This document shows, in pieces, positions 56,645-64,000 of a stretch of 64,000 bases of DNA. The notes beneath the pieces were generated by a model, which was not told the origin of the DNA, made no database searches, and saw only the letters and a list, made by a program, of their open reading frames with translations. Positions within the stretch are counted from its first letter, which is position 1. Every line of letters begins with the position of its first letter. The position numbers were made by a program, and so were the translations under genes. Source of the stretch: Flaveria trinervia. Its lineage: Eukaryota; Streptophyta; Magnoliopsida; Asterales; Asteraceae. Where the stretch lies: assembly GCA_025506515.1 (NCBI GenBank), contig CM046452.1, positions 73,567,115-73,631,114 of the forward strand, given 5' to 3'.

Positions 56645-59067
56645 TATGACATCCGTCACCTCAAGGTCCGTCGATTAACGTGACACTCCGTTAACTTTTC
56701 TTTGATCATTCATTCCTCATCTTTATTAACTCCTTGTGTGGATATCATACTTGCTTTATTATCCTTGAGCTTGTGTTACCTTCGTAAACGTGTGCTATAC
56801 TTAAAACTTTTACAAATTTCATCGTTATTGTCACAAAATATATCATTTTTTTATATAAAATCATTGTCATTAATAAAAACCATTTTTAAGTGCCAATTAT
56901 CATTAAATACACTTTTAACATTAATATAACAAACACTTTTAAAGTCGTTTTCAACAGAAACAAACTTTGGGAACTCGGGGGCTAAGTGCAGGGACTAAAA
57001 TTGACATTTTTTAAACTTGGGATGGGTATAAAAACCCCCATTCCCAGCCATTCTTCATTCTTCATCTTCTTCTTCATTCTTCTTTTTCACTTTACATCTT
57101 CTTCTTTGCACCAAAATCGCCCCGTTTCATCTCGCTTTTGTCGTCTAGACTTCATCTACAACCTAGTCTACTCCATCCTTGTAGGTAGACGACTTTGGTT
57201 GTCCCTTTCTTGCTCATTTTACTGCTGTTCATTTCTAGGGTTTCAGGTGAACACATGTGGTCGCGTGGGTGCGTGTGATGTCTTTCTGCATATGCTTCTT
57301 GTTTGTGTGTGTTTGTAATATGTTTCTAGAAGTCCTCGTTATGTAAAACCTTTACGACTGCTGTTTGGGCGACTGGGTCGATCATGCGACTGAGCCATGC
57401 GACTGGGTGAGTCGTGTGACTGTGTGTGTATGCGATTGAGTCATGCGAATGAGTGATGCGTGCGATTGATTCAATGCGGATGAATGACGTGTGCGATTGA
57501 GTCAATGCAGATGAATGTGTGCGATTGTGTGTGTATCGCACGACTGAATGCCAGTCGCACGAATGGAGGTTCAGCCATACGAATGAAGTTGATTCGTACG
57601 AATGAAGGTTGATTCGTGCGTATGGAGGTCGAGTCATGCGATTAGGTGCTGTGTGGTACGACTGAATGCCAGTCGTACAAATGAAGGTTCAATCGTATGA
57701 ATGAAGCTGATTCGTATGAATGATCCTGTCGTGTGATTGATGATGCTGTGTGTGTGAATTTCCTTCTGGAATGTCGTGTGATGATAAGGTAACATCAACA
57801 CAAATGTCATTGCTCGACCACAAAGATTAAAGTCAACGCTATCAAGGCCACAAATACTATTTCAAATCAAATCAACCTTACATTTTACAATTATCAACAA
57901 CCCATTTATGATTACTAATATTTAACAAATACTTCTCTTATAATAATGGATCTTTTACACAATATCACCAGCAATGGCAACGGTTTCTAGTACTTGGATC
58001 TACATAAGATCTAATACGTGTGTCAGCTTGTGTGTGTTACGCGCGACCGAACCGATACAACCCAAATCGACTGAACATTACTGTGTACTTTAAACATATC
58101 ATTAATGTTTAATAATAACTGTCAATAGGTGTTTGACCGTCTTTGCATACAACACTTGAGAAACTTTGATCATTCATACTTACCACTTAACAAGTGAGTT
58201 TCGTGGCCCTTTTTTATGCTTACACAACTTTTTAATCATTTACAAACATGGGAGAAAAGTATGCTCACCCGTTTTCTATGCTATACAACTTACATACAAT
58301 TTACATACTTGGAATCAACGTGTTACTGTTTTGTGAGTACTTATCTGATACATGCTTGGGTTTGCTGTGTGATTCTTTCTTTACAACCATTTAATTCCAG
58401 TGTGGGAACCAACGGATAGGTATTGGTAGTACTACTGGGTTGACACCCCCACCCTTGTTGGTTGGTATACTAGTTAGTACCAAACCTAGCCAGGAACAGG
58501 CCTTGGGTGAATATATTCTGACAAGATTCTTTGTGTACGTCGTTAGGTTTGGTTGTAAAGCTCATGCCATGTGATTTTGCTTATTTATAACTGTATTCAT
58601 GATATTCCGCAACAACTTTTATACACCATCAATTACTTATTTACATTTTAAACCTGCGAGCTCAACAACAATTTTGTTGACCATTTTGAGCATATCTTTT
58701 TAGGTGATCATGCTAATTGAAGATCTAGGTGTGCTGCCTTAGTGGAGACCCTAGGATGCATTTTGAGACTGAACATTGTCTTTTGGAAATATTGTTGTAG
58801 TTTGCTTTAAACAACATCCTACTTTTGTAACTTATTCCCGGGTTGTGGGAATTACATACAATGTTATCATCTTAGTTTATGTGAATCATTTAACATGTTT
58901 ATGCTTATGGCTATGTTGTCGTGAATATTGACTAAACACGACACAAGTCCCCTTGTTGTCGGGTGTCGTCATAACACGCTTGTATTGCATCTCTAACGCT
59001 TACCATGTGTAATGCTGATCCCGTCTCGTTACATCCCCGTGTTTCCGCTCTTAGCGGGGGTGTGACA
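56645..59067 (+). repeat. Gypsy 3' LTR
   Basis: Begins TATGACATCCGTCACC (the first TG has become TA, compared with TGTGACATCC of the solo relative) and ends TAGCGGGGGTGTGACA at 59067. About 2.42 kb. Inverted counterpart: 19994-22548. It contains promoter-like downstream text, the TCGTGCGA-type array at 57355-57735 and the block GTTGACACCCCCACCC. It lies directly after the chromodomain end and polypurine tract, as expected for a 3' LTR. Confidence 0.92.
57355..57735. repeat. Palindromic TCGTGCGA-type word array in Gypsy 3' LTR
   Basis: Words such as CATGCGACTGA, TGTGCGATTGA, TTCGTACGAATGAAGG and AGTCGCACGAATGG recur about every 15-25 bp for 380 bp. This is the counterpart of the array at 21340-21790. 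It is more decayed, with many TATGCG and TGTGCG forms. Confidence 0.8.
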
Positions 59068-59733
59068 CACCATGACTATGCTCGACCTTAGGTATATTAT
59101 TGAACCATCACAACAAATTAATAGTTGTTATTTTACATTTTGACACAAAATTTACTAGGAAACAAACAAGGTCAAATCATGTAATCTTTAAGACCAACAT
59201 AACCAAAACAGCAGCATAACTATAAATAGCAGTCTAACCTAACTAAAGAGAAACTTGAATTATATAAAATAAGTTCTCGAAAATCAATACGGCAAAGTGA
59301 ATTTTGCAAACAAACACTTCAATATTTATAGAAAAGAAGATTACGTTAAGAAAAATGAAATATTTCTTAAAAACAAAGAGTGACCATAATTTGTTCTAAC
59401 TCACAACACTCTCATTCCATGGTATACATATGAGTTACCTTATATTACGATGAACATTTAGTGCGGAAACAAGTCAAATCGTTTGTAGCTTATATTTTAT
59501 CATGTTGCATACAACGCCACCGCAAAGCACGACCAATAAACAACTAGTTAATATACAATAGCTCATAAAATTACCCTATATATTTAAAAAGAAACACAAT
59601 GAAGAGTAGTGATGGTAGTTTTGGTATTTCACAGATGTGATATGTTTACTTTTGGCTATCCAAGTGTCTTCCAATTTCCTTTCAGCTCTTGCTTGGCACT
59701 AAATCATATTTCTCTCTCCAAGAAATTGAATCA
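59068..59733. other. Intergenic, no feature seen
   Basis: AT-rich sequence after the Gypsy LTR. No gene, repeat unit or RNA was recognised. Confidence 0.5.
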
Positions 59734-60600
59734 TCACTGATGATCATCAGTGAACATGTGTTGAAGATGAAATAAGCCTTTTGTTGCGTGTGGGTTTTTT
59801 GGGTTTGTTGGCGGTGGCAAAGGCGATGGTGGCGGTAGTGGTTTCATCATTTGTTTTTCTTTGTGTCGGTGGTGGTGAGATCTGACCGCTCGGCCTCCCT
59901 CTCCGGTCGAGGTGGAGGAGGTGGTGGTTTCGTCGTCATGTTCGGTGGTGGTGGGCTCTACTGTCACTCCATCGTTGCTCCACCTCCCCTCTCTAGTCGA
60001 GGTGGTGGTGGGCTCTGACGTTTAGGCTATGACGACGGTTTTCTTGCCATGTTCGATCCTGCCGGTGGTCGGACGGTGGTGGTGGGCTCCGCTATCACTC
60101 CACCGTCACTCCACCGTCGCTCCGACTCCCCTCTCTGGTCGAGGTGGTGGTGGGCTCCACCGTTTGATCTGCCGGCGATTTGCCTTGGAATCGATGATGG
60201 TGTCGTCTGTGGTGGTTGTTTTACCACGTTTGTGACGGTGGTGATGATGGTGGGGTCGATTGCCGGTCTTTGATGGGCCTCTTGGTTTGAGCGGTGGCGG
60301 CAATGGTGGTGCGGCCATTATTGTTGCACTGTCAACGCCTGTGGTGCGGCCACCGTTGTCCATTTGTCGTACCCGATTGATGTTGTGGCCATGCCGCTGT
60401 CCCATCCCATTTGTCTGGTTCTTGGTTGGTAGATTTGTGGTTCTCCATCGTGGGTTACCACTCACGATGGTTTTGTGGTGCTTCTTGTATAGCCAGCCTA
60501 TGCATGTCTTTGAGTATCCGTAAATCATCGATGAAATGTGTCGATGATGATGAGGACCACCTCGTCTAAGACTTGGCTTTGGCTCAATGTTCATCATTGG
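59734..60600. repeat. GC-rich GGT-rich minisatellite region
   Basis: GC-rich for this window. A unit of CCCCTCTCTGGTCGAGGTGG followed by TGGTGGGCTCC occurs three times with variation (near 59897, 59989 and 60129), with GCTCCGACTC/CACTCCACCGTC stretches between. Open frames exist on both strands (His/Pro-rich on minus, Val/Gly-rich on plus), as expected from the composition. None shows a domain, so no gene is called. Confidence 0.55.
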
Positions 60601-61190
60601 TTTCTTTGTTTTCTTTTTGGTTTGTTACAAACGTGAAGGCTATGATGAAATTTAAAAGTGGTATCCGTTCTTTAGGCGTGACTAGTCTTTTTGCATTACT
60701 ACCACTTTTAAAGGTTCGTTGTATTATGTATTTTATAAAACTTTAATTTTTAAAAAGTGTGTTTAGCAAAAGTTTTTAATTTATTATATTATATATTTTG
60801 TAATTTAAAATTGGTATGAGTAATATTATTAGCACTTAATATTATTATTAGTAGTAGAGAGAAATAAAAAATTTAGTATGATACCTTTCTTGATTATGAA
60901 ATTATTTAAGACACTTACATAGTTGTTTTAATAAAACTATAAAAATTAATAAAATTTATTTGTAATAAATAAGAGAAATTAATTTAAGTATTTAAATTAC
61001 CATAATACTGTTTTGAAAAGAAATTATATAAGGATGTCTATGAAAAGAAAATATGATAAAAAATAAGTTAAAAAAATGAAAAGTAACAAAAAAAAACTTC
61101 CATTACTATATGCGAATTTTTTTATTAATAGGGTAAATTTTAAAAATATATTAACTTGAGGGGTTAAAAAAAAGGCTGGACATCAAGGGT
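60601..61190. other. AT-rich intergenic, no gene
   Basis: Low-complexity A/T-rich sequence, ending with a run of A before the palindromic units at 61192. Nothing else was recognised. Confidence 0.5.
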
Positions 61191-61191
61191 A

Positions 61192-61347
61192 CCCTCCGGT
61201 GCCACCGGCGGGTTCTCCCTCTTAAAAACCGAGCCTGCCAAGGCCTGTCAAGTATTTTTGTCTTCTTCTTCAGAACCCGCTGGTGGCACTGGCGAGTTCT
61301 GGGATTTTGACTTGACCAAAGAACCCGCCAATGGGACCGGCGAGTTC
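61192..61347. repeat. Three GAACCCGCC...GGCGRGTTC palindromic units
   Basis: Three imperfect inverted repeats of about 27 bp: 61192-61216 (CTCCGGTG/CACCGGCGGGTTC), 61273-61299 (GAACCCGCTGGTG/CACTGGCGAGTTC) and 61321-61347 (GAACCCGCC/GGCGAGTTC). They sit just upstream of the MULE transposase remnant and might be part of its regulatory or terminal region. Confidence 0.7.
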
Positions 61348-61499
61348 TTGGGTAATTTAGGATTTCGGTTGGCATATAAACCCATCAACCCCTGCCAAGT
61401 TAAACGAAAACCTCTTCGTACCAACAAATTATCTTCACTTCAAAAACCCAATTCTCAAACAATTTAAACGAAAACCTCTTCATATCAACAAATTTCATC

Positions 61500-62329
61500 A
61501 TGTCTAGACCTTATTTTATCCAAATATACTGGGGTGGTGATGTTTCTTTTGTGAACGGAAATGTTATGTGTGATTCTTCTACCAGAAGTACCACTATTGT
61601 TCTTCAAAAAATTTTGTATGAAGCGTTTGTTGATTTCATTTACGATCATCTTCAACTTTCACGAGAATATTATAATCTGAAAGTTTTAACAACACACTAC
61701 GGGGAGTAAGGCTTATGCCAATTAAAGCCATTATTAATTGCACGTTTGAGAAAACAGTTGAGCAATATAGAAAACACCAGGGAATTGCAACAACTTGCAA
61801 CACAGGTTTACCCCCCGTTTATGGCGTTTGTTTGAATCCCGTGATCTTATTGGGCAACAACATATCATAACAGATTTTGATCACCACGAGGCAAGATACA
61901 TGATGTTGTCAAAGATAAATAATAATCAAGCTGGTGGAAATGTTTTACTGTGGAGTTCAATAATAGAACATGCACTTGTGGTAAATGGCAAATGCTGAGA
62001 TTCCCGTGCTCACATGCGATTGATGTTTGCCGACACAAGGGTGTGTCACCTTTTTACACTGTGCATGAGGTATACACTACTGCAGCTTATCAAAAACAGT
62101 ATAGTGGACATTTTTACCCACTTCGTCATCCTGATTACTGGACAGACCCAGGTTGGAGGATTAGAGCTGACCCATCAAAGGTTACAACAAAACGAGGTAG
62201 GAGACGCACCCGTAGGATACATAATGAGATGGATGTTCGTCACCATCCAGATGAACCCATTGTACGTAAATGTTCCATATGTAGACAACCGGGTCATAAC
62301 ATGAGTACGGGTCGAAACTCACAACCGTA
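61500..62329 (+). pseudogene. Mutator-like (MULE) transposase, core deleted
   Basis: 61500-61709 encodes the N-terminal region of plant MULE proteins (MSRPYFIQIYWGGDVSFVNG ... FVDFIYDHLQLSREYYNL). It is followed at once by post-core sequence (PIKAIINCTFEKTVEQYRKH), so the whole DDE catalytic core, normally several hundred residues, is missing. The C-terminal part is spread over three frames: 61795-61998 (LWRLFESRDLIGQQHIITDF), then the SWIM zinc finger CTCGKWQMLRFPCSH (61950-62330) and a final knuckle CSICRQPGH whose last Cys is lost. Frame changes fall near 61720-61800 and 61970. It cannot be an active transposase. The next gene, a plant mobile domain ORF, runs toward it on the other strand. 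Confidence 0.85.
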
Positions 62330-62521
62330 GAATACATGTTATTGTTATTGTGTTTGATTTTTTTATTAAGTACTTGTTATTGTTTGATCTTTTTTATTAA
62401 CTACTTGTTATTGTTTATTGTGTTTATTGTGTTTGTCGTTATATAATACATGAGTAATTGGATAAAATATTTGATAGATAAAACTTGCATCCATATAATA
62501 ATTATAACATTAATACAATAA
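62330..62521. other. Spacer between convergent MULE and plant mobile domain remnants
   Basis: Short AT-rich spacer with a tandem-like run of TACTTGTTATTGTTT units (62368-62420). No coding signal was found. Confidence 0.6.
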
Positions 62522-63109
62522 TTAAAATCCTTGTGAAGGCTGAGTAGGATTAGGAGCATTGGATTCTTCATCTGTCTCGGTTGCTTCATCATTTAAGTCG
62601 AATCGGTTTGACGGATTATTTGAAAACCGATCAACAACATCACCAGTCTCTTGGAACTAAGGGTAATATGGTAATGGACTAGCAGTGTCAAAAAGGTTTA
62701 AAAAATTTGTTTGCGGGGATGAGTAATTAGATGAGGGACCCACCTCACCAAAATGACTGCTTGAATTACCCTCATAAAAAAGTTATGTTGAAAGGGAGGG
62801 GTAAATTGTGGTGATCCAAAGTCTTGCCCCACGTGAAAATTTTGGTTCTCTATATTTTGTGGGCTCATATTTTGTTGTTCCTCTACATGAAATGGATTTT
62901 CCATCATTCCTCGTCCTTGTCCTCTACCCCTCCTACGTAAACGTTGAGTGACAGGTGGAAGTTGAACATGAACTGGATTTTCCATCACATGAGCTGGTAG
63001 ATAACCTCCATAATCAACATGCGATAAATTCAAATACTGGCTAGCCAAGTTGCTAACTGTTTCATTGCCAACCATTTGAGAAAACTGGCTCATTCCTTAC
63101 ATCTACAAA

Positions 63110-63148
<39 letters not shown>

Positions 63149-64000
63149 CATCATTGTCAAATTTTGTCCATCGTTTTGGAACCCATGCGGATTTGGGGCT
63201 TGATGGGCCGGGTTCGTTACAAATCTAACTGTACGATCCATATACCACCGCATGTATTCTTCTGAAGCAACTGTAGAATTTGTGTAGGTTCCATTCACAA
63301 CAGTAGCATGTCGATTATGCCACGCTTGGATATACACAATATGTTTCTGTGCCCAATTACTATTTCTCCCCCCTTTACGTGATATATTGTGAAGTCGAAT
63401 ATGATCCTGCTGTGAAATTGGTAAACTTCTAGGGATCATTTGAATCATCCCAAATTGCCTCATTACCCTGCTAGCATTATGTGGCTCAATATATTCCCAC
63501 AATATGAGGAATGTATCACTATTCCAACATAAATTACCACTTCTACAAATCTCAGGTAGACAGTGTATAATTTCATCATAAGGCCTCCGTTAAACTAATA
63601 CAAAAACAAAATTTAAATTGTTAAACTTTTCATGATATACATTTTGTGATTAATAATAATAAAAAATAATACCATGTTATTATTTATCGAATGTAATGAT
63701 GATCTATATGCGCTCAAGCAACTCGGAGTGGTTGAAATATAACTAAGTTTTCCTCCCTGCCATCTTTAAATATAATTCAAAACAAATATCGATTAAACAA
63801 AATTAATAAATATAATTCAAAAAATAGAATAAACATGATTGTAACATACCTTGCACCATATGGTAATGCGAATGGTGTATTAGGGTCAAGACTACGGTCA
63901 TTAATTGGAGAAAGGGTAGGTAGCCTTTCCCAAGCCCATAATTGTAATAAAAATAACGGTCCACTAACATCAATAGCTAATATTTTTGTTGCCTTGCATA
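62522..64000 (-). pseudogene. Plant mobile domain (MAIN-like) gene, decayed, cut by right edge
   Basis: Plant mobile domain (PMD) proteins include nuclear MAIN/MAIL1 and many transposon-encoded relatives. From right to left: exon 63850-64000+ (ILAIDVSGPLFLLQLWAWER ... LPYGA, donor GTATGTT), an exon of about 90 bp up to 63757 (GGKLSYISTTPSCLSAYRSS), then a long exon from about 63590 (RPYDEIIHCLPEICRSGNLC, HNASRVMRQFGMIQMIPRSL, NSTVASEEYMRWYMDRTVRF) to about 63147, and a tail exon 63093-62522 with an Arg/Gly run (RLRRRGRGQGRGMMENP), ending TQPSQGF. Breaks: a TAA at the start of the long exon, an awkward phase at the tail exon, a frameshift at about 62775 and a TAG near 62658. It is convergent with the MULE remnant, as in MULEs that carry a PMD gene. 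Confidence 0.78.
63112..63147. repeat. (TAA)n microsatellite in PMD-gene intron
   Basis: About twelve AAT/TAA units. It lies between the donor after QNLTMM and the tail exon, and gives a spurious poly-leucine read-through on the minus strand. Confidence 0.9.

Larger units (their letters stand above)
53320..59067 (+). mobile_element. Gypsy chromovirus (Tekay/Del type), 5'-truncated, with 3' LTR
   Basis: Internal order protease - reverse transcriptase - RNase H - integrase - chromodomain, followed by a polypurine-like CAACTGGGG and a 2.4-kb LTR. The order RT-RH-INT is diagnostic for Ty3/Gypsy, and the C-terminal chromodomain for chromoviruses. Gag and the whole 5' LTR are absent: the left border at about 53320 abuts the truncated hAT-like repeat. 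Many stops and frameshifts plus active-site losses show it is long dead. Its LTR family matches the solo LTR at 19994-22548. Confidence 0.92.

Noticed and set aside
59734..60597. His/Pro-rich and Val/Gly-rich genes on both strands
   Set aside because: Open frames follow from GGT-rich minisatellite composition; no domain and no conserved block.
63100..63150. Poly-leucine segment of a protein
   Set aside because: Read-through of a TAA microsatellite in an intron of the PMD gene.

Overview
This is a plant nuclear window: intron-rich genes with GT-AG introns, a glutamate receptor-like channel, a TRAPP subunit and large plant LTR retrotransposons. The extra open reading frame carried by both Copia elements, and the form of the Gypsy LTR ends, make me favour a eudicot of the daisy family (Asteraceae). 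That family call is inference from remembered repeat types, not a database result.

Layout. (1) 1-2238, plus strand: the 3' part of a glutamate receptor-like (GLR3-type) gene, with an Au-like SINE in the intron at the window edge. (2) 2239-5698: intergenic, with a LINE reverse-transcriptase scrap and two copies of an AT-rich repeat. (3) 5699-14352, minus strand: a nine-exon TRAPPC11 gene. Homology fixes all nine exons, but two junctions do not keep the reading frame (exon 2 and the exon 4/5 join), so it is either newly disabled or the assembly has two single-base errors. Intron 4 holds a MITE with a target-site duplication (TSD). (4) 14353-17466: 5' leader with a CCA microsatellite, AT-rich intergenic DNA and an old LTR-like remnant.

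(5) 17467-48152 is one nested transposon stack. The outer Copia element (here Copia-2, minus strand) has LTRs at 17467-18203 and 47448-48152, a tRNA-Met type primer site, a polypurine tract and a 5-bp TSD (AAAAC). A second Copia (Copia-1, 24908-39629, minus) sits inside it. A hAT transposon (25450-28577, 8-bp TSD CTTCAGAC) sits inside the 3' LTR of Copia-1. A 2.55-kb solo Gypsy LTR (19994-22548, TSD GTAGT) splits the extra ORF of Copia-2. Both Copias carry this extra ORF downstream of pol, as Sireviruses (SIRE lineage) do. All their coding regions are broken.

(6) 48153-59067: intergenic remnant, a second solo LTR (49903-52156, TSD TGAAG), a hAT-like non-autonomous element, and a 5'-truncated Gypsy chromovirus (Tekay/Del type, plus strand) with its 3' LTR at 56645-59067. 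That LTR is the inverted relative of the solo LTR at 19994-22548. (7) 59068-64000: a GC-rich minisatellite, a core-deleted Mutator-like (MULE) transposase and, tail to tail with it, a decayed plant mobile domain (MAIN-like) gene running off the right edge.

The most unusual signal is a set of short palindromic words with matched arm changes (CAGTCG-TG-CGACTG, CAATCG-TG-CGATTG and near variants). They are packed into the LTRs, 5' leader and non-coding interior of Copia-2, and also into the LTR of the unrelated Gypsy family. Copia-1 and the second solo LTR carry different iterated words of their own. Repeated palindromic motifs are known from Sireviruses; sharing with a Gypsy LTR and the per-element vocabularies deserve a closer look.
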